NCBI RefSeq assembly: GCF_904528075.1
Contig: NZ_LR882035.1
Location: 310,001-374,000 of the forward strand
DNA: 64,000 nucleotides
Direction: 5' to 3'
DNA from: Agreia sp. COWG
GTDB lineage: Bacteria > Actinomycetota > Actinomycetes > Actinomycetales > Microbacteriaceae
Part shown: positions 16,221-24,578 of the stretch, piece after piece
Layout of the letters: the number at the start of each line of letters is the position of its first letter
Numbering within the stretch: position 1 is the stretch's first letter
Program-made: the position numbers and the translations under genes
The notes under the pieces: generated by a model
The model's input: only the letters and a program-made list of their open reading frames with translations
Told to the model about the DNA's origin: nothing
The model's database searches: none

Positions 16221-17655
16221 CGATGGGCCTCTCTTCGGGACGTTTGAACAGCTGCCGGCGCTGGCTCGCTGCCAGGGCCGCGGCGAGTGTCACTGTACCA
16301 ACGCGGCCCATGAACATCGTGGCCGCCAGCACGTAGACGCCGGAGTCGGGCAGAGACGCCGTGAGCCCCGTGGTGAGGCCCGACGTGGCGAACGCGCTGA
16401 TCACGTCGAACAGCACGAAGTCGAGCGGCGCCTTGGTGATCTGCAGGATGACGATGGTCGCCACCGCCACGGTCGTCGCCCCCCACAGCACCACGCTCAC
16501 GCCGAGGCGCAGCACGTCGCCGGGGATGCGGCGGCCGAATGCCTCCATGGATTCGTTTCCGCGGGCCTCCGCGAAGGCGGCGAGGAACAGCACCGCGAGT
16601 GTCGTCACTTTGATGCCGCCCGCGGTCGAGGCCGAGCCGCCGCCGATGAACATGAGCATGTCGGTGACGAGCAGGCTCGAGCCGTTGAGGTCGGCGATGG
16701 GGATGGTCGAGAATCCGCCCGACCTCGTCATGACCGAGAGGAAGAGCGACTGGAAAACCGTGTCGCCGGCACTCAGGTCGCCGTAGGTCTTCGGGTTGTC
16801 GAACTCCAGCACGATGTAGAGCAGCATGCCGGCCACGATCAGGATCAGCGACGTCACGAGCGTGAGCTTCACGTGCAGCGACCAGCGTTTGGGCTTCTTC
16901 AGGTTGCGCGAGAGCACGTAGATGATCGGAAATCCGATGCTGCCCATGAAGACGCCGAGCATCAGGATGCTCAGAAACCAGTAGTCGTTCTCGAACGGGG
17001 TGAGCCCCTCGGCGTTGGGCGAGAATCCGGTGTTGGTGAACGCCATCGCCGAGTAGTAGAAGCTGTCCGTGATGGCGGGACCCAGGGCGACGCCGTCGAT
17101 GATCATGCGCGGGATGAGCAGCGCCGCGATCACCACCTGGATCACGAGGCTCGAGATCGCGACGGTGGCGAGCAGCCCGCCGATCTCGCCGAGCCGCACC
17201 GCCTGACCCTCCGACACGGCGCCGTGGCGCATCCGCATGGGGTTGGTATCGCCGGCTGCCATGAGCCGACTCTTGAGGCCGAGCTTGCGCGAGACAGCGA
17301 GGCCGAGGATGGACGCCAGCGTCAGCACACCGAGGGCACCGATCTGCACGCCGATGAAGATGAAGATATGGCCCGTGACCGACCAGTGAGTGGCCATGTC
17401 GACGGTCGAGAGGCCGGTGACACAGATCACCGAGACGGCGGTGAACAGGGCGTCTGCCAGGGGAGTGGTCGCCCCCTTCGCCTGAGAGATCGGCAGCGAG
17501 AAGAGCACGGTGAAGATCAGGATCATCGCCGTGAAGATGAGGATCGCGAACCTCGAGGGGGACTGCTCGGAGAACTCGTCGATGAAGTCGCGCAGCCGCT
17601 TGTACGGGGAGCGGTTGGCGTAGACGGAGCGTCGCGTGGGTGCGGGTATGCGCAT
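16213..17655 (-). CDS. ktrB: Trk/Ktr potassium uptake channel subunit
   Basis: 480 residues with the four pore-loop repeats expected of TrkH/KtrB: SVICVTGLST, MAFTNTGFSP, VMTRSGGFST and SAFATSGLTTGL, each with the selectivity-filter Gly. A charged N-terminus precedes the first helix. The ATG at 17655 is chosen because the upstream in-frame extension is basic and unlike the family. It forms a two-gene operon with ktrA and would import potassium across the cytoplasmic membrane. Confidence 0.95.
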   Translation of the reverse strand: MRIPAPTRRSVYANRSPYKRLRDFIDEFSEQSPSRFAILIFTAMILIFTVLFSLPISQAKGATTPLADALFTAVSVICVTGLSTVDMATHWSVTGHIFIFIGVQIGALGVLTLASILGLAVSRKLGLKSRLMAAGDTNPMRMRHGAVSEGQAVRLGEIGGLLATVAISSLVIQVVIAALLIPRMIIDGVALGPAITDSFYYSAMAFTNTGFSPNAEGLTPFENDYWFLSILMLGVFMGSIGFPIIYVLSRNLKKPKRWSLHVKLTLVTSLILIVAGMLLYIVLEFDNPKTYGDLSAGDTVFQSLFLSVMTRSGGFSTIPIADLNGSSLLVTDMLMFIGGGSASTAGGIKVTTLAVLFLAAFAEARGNESMEAFGRRIPGDVLRLGVSVVLWGATTVAVATIVILQITKAPLDFVLFDVISAFATSGLTTGLTASLPDSGVYVLAATMFMGRVGTVTLAAALAASQRRQLFKRPEERPIVG

Positions 17656-17823
17656 CGGGCGTCCTTCGTCGGCGAGGCGGGCGGCGAGCTGCGGGCAGCT
17701 TCTCGACCGGCCAAGGGAATGCCGACCATGGTACCCCGGGGGTCGGTCGCGTTGTGGGCCCGGTCGGCGCGTCACCGGCCGGATGCGTAGGGAAATGCCG
17801 CGACGACTGACTACCCTTGTGCC

Positions 17824-18312
17824 ATGGCCGACATCTTCTCCGTGATCGCTGACCCCACCAGGCGCCACCTGCTCGAACTACTGCTCGAGAGGTACGTCGC
17901 CGCGGACGCGGTCGAGGACTCGCCCCACGCCGGAGAATCGAGTGTGTCGGAGCTCGTGCACGCGCTCGACCTGAGCCAGCCCACCGTGTCGAAGCACCTC
18001 AAGGTGCTGCGTGAGGCTGGCCTCGTCGCCGTGCGCGAAGAGGGCCAGCACCGCTACTACAAGCTCGACAGCTCGCCGCTCGAAGAGATAGAGGACTGGA
18101 CCATTCCCTTTCTCTCTGCCGATTTCGACGGCACGGCAGCCGACGACGACGCGGCCGTCTGGGCCGACGAGGCACCGGATGTCGCGGGGCCCGGTTCCGA
18201 GTTCGGCCGCACGGTCGGCCGCACGGTCGCCGCTACCAGCCACCAGGCGCGCACCGTGGTCGAAGACCTGCAGGCGAATGCCAGCAAACTCGTCTCGCGC
18301 CTGCGAAAGTAG
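17824..18312 (+). CDS. ArsR-family winged-helix regulator with a C-terminal extension
   Basis: 162 residues. The DNA-binding part is clear: MADIFSVIADPTRRHLLELL at the N-terminus, VSELVHALDLSQPTVSKHLK as the helix-turn-helix and REEGQHRYYKLD as the wing. Roughly 70 extra residues follow, acidic then low-complexity (TVGRTVAATSHQARTVVEDL), perhaps a coiled helix. A 14-residue acidic insert (DAVEDSPHAGES) sits between helices 2 and 3. It is divergent from ktrB but 168 bp away. No metal-binding Cys motif is present. Confidence 0.85.
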   Translation: MADIFSVIADPTRRHLLELLLERYVAADAVEDSPHAGESSVSELVHALDLSQPTVSKHLKVLREAGLVAVREEGQHRYYKLDSSPLEEIEDWTIPFLSADFDGTAADDDAAVWADEAPDVAGPGSEFGRTVGRTVAATSHQARTVVEDLQANASKLVSRLRK

Positions 18313-18387
18313 CCGGGTCGGGGCGGTTGCCCCGCATCCGGTCGAGCCCCTAGAGTTACGAATCATCACGAGAGTCACGGAGTAGAC

Positions 18388-18585
18388 ATGGTGGGTTCGG
18401 AACTGCCCGACGTGCGCTTCTTGACCGTCGCCGAGGTCGCCGACATGATGCGCGTCTCGAAGATGACCGTCTACCGCATGGTGCACTCGGGCGAGATGCC
18501 CGCCATCCGCTTCGGCCGCAGCTTTCGTGTGCCCGAGACCGCGGTCGCCGAGGCGCTGACGCAGCACGTGGCCGACACGGCGTAG
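18388..18585 (+). CDS. BldC-like MerR-type helix-turn-helix protein
   Basis: 65 residues, essentially a single winged helix-turn-helix: FLTVAEVADMMRVSKMTVYR followed by MVHSGEMPAIRFGRSFRVPE. This is the excisionase/BldC pattern common in actinobacteria, where such proteins are developmental regulators and not phage excisionases; no phage genes are nearby. The ATG at 18388 is preceded by weak AG-rich sequence (CGGAGTAGAC). Cytoplasmic, DNA-binding. Confidence 0.88.
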   Translation: MVGSELPDVRFLTVAEVADMMRVSKMTVYRMVHSGEMPAIRFGRSFRVPETAVAEALTQHVADTA

Positions 18586-18645
18586 CTTCCTCGGGGCGGC
18601 CTTCGTGCGCGCTCGAGCAAGAGCGACGTGCTTTTACCGCGGCGC

Positions 18646-18832
18646 GGAAGGACAGTTCGCTTCGGCTCATGGGCGTTGTCGAAAAGGCTGCGTCAGGTGG
18701 GGGCGGCGAAGAGCAGTTTGCGTCAGCTCGTGGCGGACTTGTGTGCTCGACCTGACGCGATGTGCTCTTCCCACGGCGAGGAAGGACCGTTTGCGTCAGG
18801 TCGCGAGCGGGGAAGGACCGTTTGCGTCAGGT
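18646..18832. repeat. Short interspersed repeat array, direct and inverted units
   Basis: Two exact 22-bp direct copies, starting GGAAGGACCGTTTGCGTC, occur at 18780-18801 and 18811-18832. Degenerate copies lie at 18646-18667 (GGAAGGACAGTTCGCTTC...) and 18706-18728 (GAAGAGCAGTTTGCGTCAGC). An inverted relative is at about 18749-18772. The array fills the gap between the BldC-like gene and gabT. Spacing is irregular, so it is not a CRISPR array. Confidence 0.7.
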
Positions 18833-18850
18833 GGATGCGGGCGCCGGTGC

Positions 18851-20182
18851 CTACAGGGTCGCGAATGCCTCTTCGAGCACCGTGGCCGCGTCGTCGATGA
18901 GCTCGTCACTGATGACGACCGACGGCATGATGCGCAGCACCGAGTCCCAGCTGCCCGCATCCAGCACGATCACGCCGTGCGTGGTGGCGTACTTCAGGAT
19001 GGCGGTCAGCGCCTCGGGGTTGGGCTCCCGGGTGCCGGGCTTCACGAGCTCGACTCCGAACATGGCGCCCTTGCCGCGCACCTCGCCGACGATGTCGAAG
19101 CGCTCGGCCCAGTCGCCGATGCGTGCCCACAGGCTGGCCTCGACCCGCTGCGCCTCGGCGAGCAGGTTCTCGCGTTCGATGATGTCGAACACCTCGAGGG
19201 CGGCGGCGGTCGAGACCGGGTTGCCGCCGAAGGTGCCGCCGATGCCGCCTGGCTGAACGGCATCCATGATCTCGGCGCGGCCGGTGACGGCGGCCAGCGG
19301 GAAGCCGCCCGCGATGCCCTTGGCCGTGGTGATCAGATCGGGGATGACGCCGTCGTGGTGCTCGATCGAATACCAGACACCCGTGCGGGCGATGCCGGCC
19401 TGGATCTCGTCGGCAACGAACACGATGCCGTTCTCACGGCAGAACTCCGCGATGCGGGCGAAGTAGCCGGGCGCCGGAATAACGATTCCGCCGTCGCCCT
19501 GGATCGGCTCGACGAAGAACGCGGCGATCTCGGATGCCCCGATGTGCGTCGTGATGTAGTCGATGGTCTTCTCGGCGGCCTCGGGGCCGGTGAGCCCGTC
19601 GCGGAACGGGTAGCTCGTGGGAACGCTGTACACCTCACCGGGGAACGGGCCCATTCCGGCGCGCTCCGGCCAGGGACGGTAGGTCATGGCCATGGTGAGG
19701 TTCGTGCGGCCGTGGAAGGCGTGATCGAGGCTGACGATCGCACGGCGGCCGGTGAACTTGCGGGCGATCTTCACCGCGTTCTCTACCGCCTCGGCGCCGG
19801 AGTTCACGAGGATGGAGTGCTTCTCGAAGTCGCCGGGCGTTATCTCGGCGAGCTTCTCGGCCACGCGCACGTAGTTCTCGTAGGGGGTGACGGTGAACAG
19901 CGTGTGCGTGAGCTTGGCGGCCTGTGCGGCAGCGGCGGCAGCAACATCCGGATGGGCATGGCCGATCGTCGTCACACCGATTCCGCAGCCGAGGTCGATG
20001 AGCTGGTTGCCGTCGACATCGACCAGGATCGCCCCATCGCCGCGCTCCATGTAGATGTTCGCGAGGGTGCCGGCGCCACGCGAGACGGAGCGCTCGCGGC
20101 GGGCCTGCAGGGCCACCGACTTCGGCCCGGGGAGTTCGGTGACGAGTGAGCGCTGCTGGGCAATATCGAAGTCGCGGACCAT
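18851..20182 (-). CDS. gabT: 4-aminobutyrate-2-oxoglutarate transaminase
   Basis: 443 residues, a class III PLP aminotransferase. It would move the amino group of GABA to 2-oxoglutarate, giving succinate semialdehyde. The PLP Lys lies in LITTAKGIAGGFPLAAVTGR, the cofactor Asp in GIVFVADEIQAGIARTG, and GGTFGGNPVSTAAALEVFD is the family block. The N-terminus LPGPKSVALQARRERSVSRG is typical of actinobacterial GabT. No succinate-semialdehyde dehydrogenase or GABA permease adjoins it, so the assignment within class III rests on motif likeness. Confidence 0.9.
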   Translation of the reverse strand: MVRDFDIAQQRSLVTELPGPKSVALQARRERSVSRGAGTLANIYMERGDGAILVDVDGNQLIDLGCGIGVTTIGHAHPDVAAAAAAQAAKLTHTLFTVTPYENYVRVAEKLAEITPGDFEKHSILVNSGAEAVENAVKIARKFTGRRAIVSLDHAFHGRTNLTMAMTYRPWPERAGMGPFPGEVYSVPTSYPFRDGLTGPEAAEKTIDYITTHIGASEIAAFFVEPIQGDGGIVIPAPGYFARIAEFCRENGIVFVADEIQAGIARTGVWYSIEHHDGVIPDLITTAKGIAGGFPLAAVTGRAEIMDAVQPGGIGGTFGGNPVSTAAALEVFDIIERENLLAEAQRVEASLWARIGDWAERFDIVGEVRGKGAMFGVELVKPGTREPNPEALTAILKYATTHGVIVLDAGSWDSVLRIMPSVVISDELIDDAATVLEEAFATL

Positions 20183-20360
20183 GCCTCCAGCCTAAGCTCC
20201 TGCGCCCACGAAGACCCTTCGGCTGGCTCGGGCACAGGGGCGTCGGTCGGCGCCAGCGGAGTGCATTAGTCGTTCAGCCTCGGGGCTTGTAGACTGCTCC
20301 GAGGCAAAAATTCTCTTCCGCTGCGATCTGCGCAGCGAAGCTCAAAATCGTGAGGTCCCT

Positions 20361-20459
20361 GTGGGTTCAGTAATCAAGAAGCGTCGCAAGCGTATGGCGA
20401 AGAAGAAGCACCGCAAGCTGCTTCGCAAGACACGTCACCAGCGCCGCAACAAGAAGTAG
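20361..20459 (+). CDS. Small ribosomal subunit protein bS22 (AURKAIP1/COX24 type)
   Basis: 32 residues, extremely basic: it begins MGSVIKKRRKRMAKKKHRKL and ends RRNKK. This matches the tiny actinobacterial 30S protein first seen in mycobacterial ribosome structures and shares the COX24/AURKAIP1 motif. Start is GTG at 20361. It stands alone, followed at once by a strong intrinsic terminator, which fits a highly expressed monocistronic gene. Confidence 0.92.
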   Translation: MGSVIKKRRKRMAKKKHRKLLRKTRHQRRNKK

Positions 20460-20483
20460 CTAACGCTTCTTCTGCAATCGCAC

Positions 20484-20515
20484 AAGCGCCAGGCCTCACG
20501 GTCTGGCGCTTTTGC
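20484..20515 (+). terminator. Intrinsic terminator of the bS22 gene
   Basis: AAGCGCCAG (20484-20492) pairs with CTGGCGCTT (20503-20511); three more pairs extend the stem to 12 bp with a TCAC tetraloop. A short T-run follows. It lies 25 bases after the bS22 stop. Confidence 0.85.
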
Positions 20516-20585
20516 TGTGCCCGGATGGTCTCGAGACGGCCGCGGGCGGCCTACTCGACCAGTGTTGTGAACTCGAGCTGCGCGG

Positions 20586-21359
20586 TCAGCGGGCTCGGCG
20601 AGACTCGCGGCGCACGCGCTTGCGTGCCTCTTTGATGCTCGAGGGGTTCAGTCGCATCACGGGCCAGTCGTGCTTGGTGGCGTGGGCGTGCAGGCCGTGG
20701 TCGGGGTTCACGACAACCGGATGCCCCACGAACGTCAGGAGCGGAATGTCGTTGCTCGAGTCGGAGTAGGCCCAACACTCGGCCGGGTCGGCCTTGAGCT
20801 TCGAGGCGAGGGCGATGGACGCATCCGCTTTGTCTTGGGCGTGCATCACCGGTCCTTCGAGCGCGCCCGTATAGACGCCGTCACGTGACTCGAAGCGCGT
20901 TCCGAGCGCACCGGTGAGGCCGAGGCGATGGGCGAACACGTCGGCCACCTCGCTGGCGGTCGCCGACACGATCCAGACCTGGTGGCCCTGGGCGAGGTGC
21001 TCTTTGGTGAGCGCCACCGTCTCTGGCCAGAGGCGTTGCTTGATGCGGCGGTCGAAGATGTCCTCGCTCAGCGAACGGATCTCCGCCTGCGTCTTTCCCT
21101 CGATGAGGCGCAACGCCTTCTCTTTGATGTCGCTCAGGTGCCCCATGTTCTCGCCCACCTTGATGAACGTTCGCTGCTGCCAGAAGAAGCGCCAGATGTC
21201 TCGGGGGGAGAGCATGCCACGACGCCAGGCGCCGATGGCGACATGCCAGATGCTCGCGCCGCGTAGAAGGGTGTTGTCGACGTCGAAGAACGCGATCACG
21301 GGGGTGTTCACCGCGGCGGGGTCGACGGTGCTGTCGGAGGGGGGTTCGATGGTGGCCAT
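20586..21359 (-). CDS. HAD-superfamily phosphatase, subfamily IB (SerB-like)
   Basis: 257 residues. HAD motif I is AFFDVDNTLLRGAS with the nucleophilic Asp; motif II Ser/Thr is in VWIVSATASEVADVFA; motif III/IV is ECWAYSDSSNDIPLLTFVG. The cap contains a long helical section (residues ~45-110), as in the HAD-IB group that hydrolyses phosphoserine or lysophospholipids; the substrate here is unknown. Start is ATG at 21359. It is divergent from the glutaredoxin-like gene. Confidence 0.9.
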   Translation of the reverse strand: MATIEPPSDSTVDPAAVNTPVIAFFDVDNTLLRGASIWHVAIGAWRRGMLSPRDIWRFFWQQRTFIKVGENMGHLSDIKEKALRLIEGKTQAEIRSLSEDIFDRRIKQRLWPETVALTKEHLAQGHQVWIVSATASEVADVFAHRLGLTGALGTRFESRDGVYTGALEGPVMHAQDKADASIALASKLKADPAECWAYSDSSNDIPLLTFVGHPVVVNPDHGLHAHATKHDWPVMRLNPSSIKEARKRVRRESRRAR

Positions 21360-21421
21360 AGGGTGCTTCCATGCTACCCACCCTCGGTCGGGCGACAGGC
21401 CTCGCGGGATAGGGTGAAGTG

Positions 21422-21703
21422 GTGCCCGCCATCCAACTCACCCTGCTGTCGAAGCCGGGCTGTCACCTCTGCGACGATGCCCGCCAGGTCGTCACCGACG
21501 TGATCGCGACGTTCGGATCGAACGACGGTCACGCATCCGTCGTTCTCGAAGAGAAGTCGATTCTCGACGACCAGGCGCTGTTCGACGAGTACGTCGAAGA
21601 GATCCCCGTCGTGCTGATCAACGGGCGGGTGCACGCCGTGTGGCGCGTCGATCCGAGGCGCCTCACGACCGCTCTCACCACCGAACTCACGGAGCTCTCA
21701 TGA
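21422..21703 (+). CDS. Glutaredoxin-like protein (DUF836)
   Basis: 93 residues. A thioredoxin-fold protein with an N-terminal redox motif KPGCHLCDDARQVV (CxxC) and the cis-Pro region EEIPVVLINGRVHAVWRVDP. This is the family usually annotated glutaredoxin or DUF836. Two adjacent GTG codons (21419 and 21422) could start it; the second directly precedes PAIQLTLLSKPGC. Its stop overlaps the next gene by 4 bp. Confidence 0.88.
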   Translation: MPAIQLTLLSKPGCHLCDDARQVVTDVIATFGSNDGHASVVLEEKSILDDQALFDEYVEEIPVVLINGRVHAVWRVDPRRLTTALTTELTELS

Positions 21704-21999
21704 TTCGCCACGTCGTCGCCTGGAAGCTCAACGCCCCCGACGAGGAGGGCCGCGCCGCCCAGGCGGCCGCCATCCAGGCCGCGTTGGCGCCGCTGCCGGC
21801 GATCATCCCCGAGATCAAATCGTTCTCGATCGGCGCGAACGTGGCTTTTCCCGACACGAACTGGGATCTCTGCCTCGTCGCCGACTATGACGACCTGGCC
21901 GGACTCGAGGCCTACCAGGTGCACCCCGAGCACGTCGCTGCGACGAAGGTCGTGAAGCCCCTCGTGGCGTCGCGGGCGAGCGTCGACTTCGAGCTCTAG
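21700..21999 (+). CDS. Dabb-family stress-responsive alpha/beta barrel protein
   Basis: 99 residues. MIRHVVAWKLNAP at the start and DLCLVADYDDLAGLEAYQVH then HPEHVAATKVVKPLVASRAS are diagnostic of the Dabb dimeric ferredoxin-like fold. The biochemical role is generally unknown. The ATG overlaps the previous stop (ATGA), so it is co-translated with the glutaredoxin-like protein. Confidence 0.9.
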   Translation: MIRHVVAWKLNAPDEEGRAAQAAAIQAALAPLPAIIPEIKSFSIGANVAFPDTNWDLCLVADYDDLAGLEAYQVHPEHVAATKVVKPLVASRASVDFEL

Positions 22000-22027
22000 T
22001 CGTGCGAACCGACGACGTCACGCTGCC

Positions 22028-22588
22028 GTGATCAGCACGGCCCGGCTGTTGCTGAGACGGTGGCGGCCTTCAGATCGTGCGCCATTCGCCGCACTGAATG
22101 CCGACCCCGAGGTGATGCGGTTCTTTCCCTCGACGCGGGATGCGCGCTCGAGCGACGAGATGGCCGACCGCATCGACGCGAGGATCGCCGCGCGCGGTTT
22201 CGGCCTCTGGGCGCTCGAGCTCCGAAGCACGGGGGAGTTCATCGGCTTCACCGGGCTGAGCCCTATGCCCGAGGGTGTGCCCGGCGCGGGAGGCGAGGAG
22301 GTGGGCTGGCGCCTGGCGAAAGCACACTGGAAGCGTGGCTTCGCGAGCGAGGCGGCCGAGGCCGCGCTCGAGTACGCATTCACCGTGGCTGGACTCAGCG
22401 AGGTCAATTCGATCACGGCCGTGCTCAACGAGCCGTCGCAGGCCGTGATGCGCCGAATCGGAATGAGGCACGTCGACGACTTCGCGCATCCGGTTCTGGC
22501 CGAGGGGCACGCTCTGAGGCCGCACGTGCGCTACGTCATCAGTCGCGACGAGTGGCGTCATCGACACCAAGAACGGCACGCCCCGTAG
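22028..22588 (+). CDS. GNAT N-acetyltransferase, RimJ/RimL type
   Basis: 186 residues. It starts ISTARLLLRRWRPSDRAPFA, the RimJ/RimL-like opening, has the strand GEFIGFTGLSPMP, and GWRLAKAHWKRGFASEAAEA is the acetyl-CoA pyrophosphate loop (here H-W-K-R-G-F-A instead of the common Q-G-x-G-x-A). NSITAVLNEPSQAVMRRIGM is the C-terminal family block. It acetylates an unknown amine. Start is GTG at 22028, 28 bases after the Dabb gene. Confidence 0.9.
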   Translation: MISTARLLLRRWRPSDRAPFAALNADPEVMRFFPSTRDARSSDEMADRIDARIAARGFGLWALELRSTGEFIGFTGLSPMPEGVPGAGGEEVGWRLAKAHWKRGFASEAAEAALEYAFTVAGLSEVNSITAVLNEPSQAVMRRIGMRHVDDFAHPVLAEGHALRPHVRYVISRDEWRHRHQERHAP

Positions 22589-22596
22589 CGAGACTC

Positions 22597-22911
22597 CTAC
22601 GAGGCGTCGTCGAGGTTCTCGGCGTCGCGCTGGCGAATGAACTCGGCGGCCGTCAGGCCGTGCACGCGCTTGCCGTACATGGCGGCGGTGAGGCCCGTGA
22701 CGAAGACGCCGGGATCGGCATTGAGCGCCGTAGCCAGACGCACGAGTGACTCGACGCTCGGGTGCACCTGACCGCGTTCGATCTTGCCGACGCTGGTCCA
22801 GTGCATCTGCGACAGCGACGCGAGATCTTCGAGCGTGAGGCCGAGCTTGAGCCGCTGCTCGCGCACCCGGTCACCGAGAACAACCGCGGCATCCGAGTGG
22901 GTATTGGGCAC
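22597..22911 (-). CDS. XRE-family helix-turn-helix regulator
   Basis: 104 residues. A Cro/CI-type domain spans residues 12-70: LGDRVREQRLKLGLTLEDLA, SLSQMHWTSVGKIERGQVHP and SVESLVRLATALNADPGVFV. A short C-terminal tail follows, with no obvious ligand domain. Start is GTG at 22911. It converges with the GNAT gene (8-bp gap). No toxin or protease partner is adjacent, so antitoxin function is not supported. Confidence 0.88.
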   Translation of the reverse strand: MPNTHSDAAVVLGDRVREQRLKLGLTLEDLASLSQMHWTSVGKIERGQVHPSVESLVRLATALNADPGVFVTGLTAAMYGKRVHGLTAAEFIRQRDAENLDDAS

Positions 22912-23017
22912 TCGTCATGCTTACGCGCATGAGGCACAGGCGACCAGAGCATTGAAGCCCAATGCTTCTGTGCCCTGTCGGACAGTCTGCTCAGAGCGAT
23001 GGCGCGGGGCGCCGCGA

Positions 23018-23146
23018 CTAGCGGGCGGTGTAGCCGCGCGTGGGGATCTGGCGGTATCCGTCGGTGGCGACGGCGCGCACGGTGGCGACGATTCCGGCGG
23101 CTGCGACGAGGGCGAAGAGAGAGACGAAGACGATAGCGAGAAGCAT
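23018..23146 (-). CDS. Small single-pass membrane protein, unknown
   Basis: 42 residues: MLLAIVFVSLFALVAAAGIV forms a transmembrane helix, followed by a short polar, positively charged tail ending TRGYTAR. The ATG at 23146 has a GGAAAGG ribosome-binding site 9 bases upstream, and the reading frame shows actinobacterial third-position GC. It lies alone upstream of the XRE gene. Function unknown. Confidence 0.65.
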   Translation of the reverse strand: MLLAIVFVSLFALVAAAGIVATVRAVATDGYRQIPTRGYTAR

Positions 23147-23320
23147 GAGTTGAAACCTTTCCTGTAGATAGTCTCGACTTCTCAACACATAAGCACAACT
23201 AACTATTCCTTGTGCATATATGTACGTCAGCTACTCATACGGATGGCTGCATCCTGCACGAATGGTCCGCTCTCGGCCTATCAGCACTTTCACCGAACGG
23301 CCCTACGTAAACTGGCCTAC

Positions 23321-23965
23321 GTGGTAGCCAGCCAGATACATCTCGTGCGTCACGGCGAGGTCTTCAACCCCCAGCGCGTGCTCTATGGACGACTGCCCAA
23401 TTTCGGCCTCTCCGACCTCGGTCACGAGATGGCCCGGGCCGCCGCGGCCCAGCTCGTCGAACGCCGCCGGGCCGTCTCCGCGCTCTATGCCTCCCCGCTG
23501 CAGCGCACGCAGGAATCGGCCCAGCCCGTCTCCGAGGCGTTCGAGTTGCCGATCGTCACCGATCCGCGCATCATCGAGCCCACCAACCGCTTCGAGGGTA
23601 TGAGCATGCGCGGTCGCCAGTCGGCTCTGAAAAACCCTCGCACCTGGCCGTGGCTGCGCAATCCGACCGTTCCCAGCTGGGGCGAGCCGTACGCATCCAT
23701 TCGCACCCGCATGCTGGCCGCGATGAACGACGCCTACAACTCCGTCGATTCGGGTGACGTAGTGCTGGTGAGCCATCAGCTGCCCATCTGGACCACCCAC
23801 CTCGCCATCGCCGGCAGGCCCCTCTTCCACGATCCGCGAAAGCGCCGTTGTGAGCTCTCGAGCGTCACCTCGTTCGAGCGCGTCGGCAACCGCTTCGTCG
23901 AGGTGGGTTACGTCGATCCGGCCGCCCATCTGGCCGAGAACGCCACCGATGTGGGGGCCGTATGA
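23321..23965 (+). CDS. Histidine phosphatase family protein
   Basis: 214 residues. The phosphoglycerate-mutase-type motif is IHLVRHGEV (catalytic His and Arg near residues 6-10); ALYASPLQRTQESAQPVSEA and VVLVSHQLPIWTTHLAIAGR supply the second Arg and second His. The GTG at 23321 is chosen because it sits directly before this first strand; the longer frame is not family-like. Its stop overlaps the TlpA gene by 4 bp. In actinobacteria this phosphatase commonly precedes the cytochrome c maturation genes. Confidence 0.9.
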   Translation: MVASQIHLVRHGEVFNPQRVLYGRLPNFGLSDLGHEMARAAAAQLVERRRAVSALYASPLQRTQESAQPVSEAFELPIVTDPRIIEPTNRFEGMSMRGRQSALKNPRTWPWLRNPTVPSWGEPYASIRTRMLAAMNDAYNSVDSGDVVLVSHQLPIWTTHLAIAGRPLFHDPRKRRCELSSVTSFERVGNRFVEVGYVDPAAHLAENATDVGAV

Positions 23966-24573
23966 CCGGCATCCGCATGCGCCGCGCGGCCCGGACGGGC
24001 CTCGTCGGCCTCGTGATCGGCAGCGCCCTGCTCCTGGCGGGCTGCGCGAACGACCCCCTTGCCGACCAGTACCTCTCTGGCGACAGCAAGAACTACATCG
24101 CGGGCGACGGAACCGTCACCGAGATCACCCCTGACTCCCGACAGAGCGCGGTCGACTTCACCGGATCCACGGCCGAGGGCGGCACAGTGAGCCAAGACGA
24201 CTACAAGGGCGAGGTCGTGGTGCTCAACTTCTGGTACGCCAGCTGTGCGCCCTGCCGGGTCGAGGCCCCCAGCCTCGCCAAGCTCAGTGCCCAGTACGAC
24301 GGCAAGGGCGCGAGCTTCCTCGGCGTGAACGTGCGCGACCAGGCACCGCAGGCGATCAGCTTCGAGAAGACCTACGGCATCGAGTACCCCTCGGTGATCG
24401 ACACCGACGGTGCGCTGCAGCTCGCGTTCAGTGGTGAGGTGTCGCCCAACGCGGTGCCGACCACACTCGTCATCGACAAGCAGGGCCGGGTTGCCGCGCG
24501 CATCCTGGGCCAGGTGAGCGAGCCCTCGATTCTCGACACGCTCATTCGCGACACCATCGCCGAGTCGAGCTAG
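23962..24573 (+). CDS. resA: TlpA/ResA-type thioredoxin lipoprotein for cytochrome c maturation
   Basis: 203 residues. The signal peptide ends in LLLAGC, a lipobox, so it is anchored outside the membrane. The thioredoxin-like domain has the redox site WYASCAPCR and the block NFWYASCAPCRVEAPSLAKL, with the TlpA strand KGASFLGVNVRDQAP and cis-Pro AVPTTLVIDKQG. It reduces the apocytochrome CxxCH disulfide using electrons from CcdA. The start overlaps the phosphatase stop (ATGA); the ccdA start follows after 5 bases. Confidence 0.93.
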   Translation: MTGIRMRRAARTGLVGLVIGSALLLAGCANDPLADQYLSGDSKNYIAGDGTVTEITPDSRQSAVDFTGSTAEGGTVSQDDYKGEVVVLNFWYASCAPCRVEAPSLAKLSAQYDGKGASFLGVNVRDQAPQAISFEKTYGIEYPSVIDTDGALQLAFSGEVSPNAVPTTLVIDKQGRVAARILGQVSEPSILDTLIRDTIAESS

Positions 24574-24578
24574 CGCCG

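Noticed and set aside
18388..18585. Phage or plasmid excisionase
   Set aside because: The helix-turn-helix is of the BldC kind common in actinobacterial chromosomes and no integrase or phage gene is near.
18646..18832. Possible CRISPR array
   Set aside because: Repeats vary in sequence, orientation and spacing, and no cas gene is present.
22597..22911. Antitoxin of a toxin-antitoxin pair
   Set aside because: The XRE protein has no toxin-like neighbour; the adjacent genes are an acetyltransferase with RimL features and a 42-residue membrane protein on the far side.
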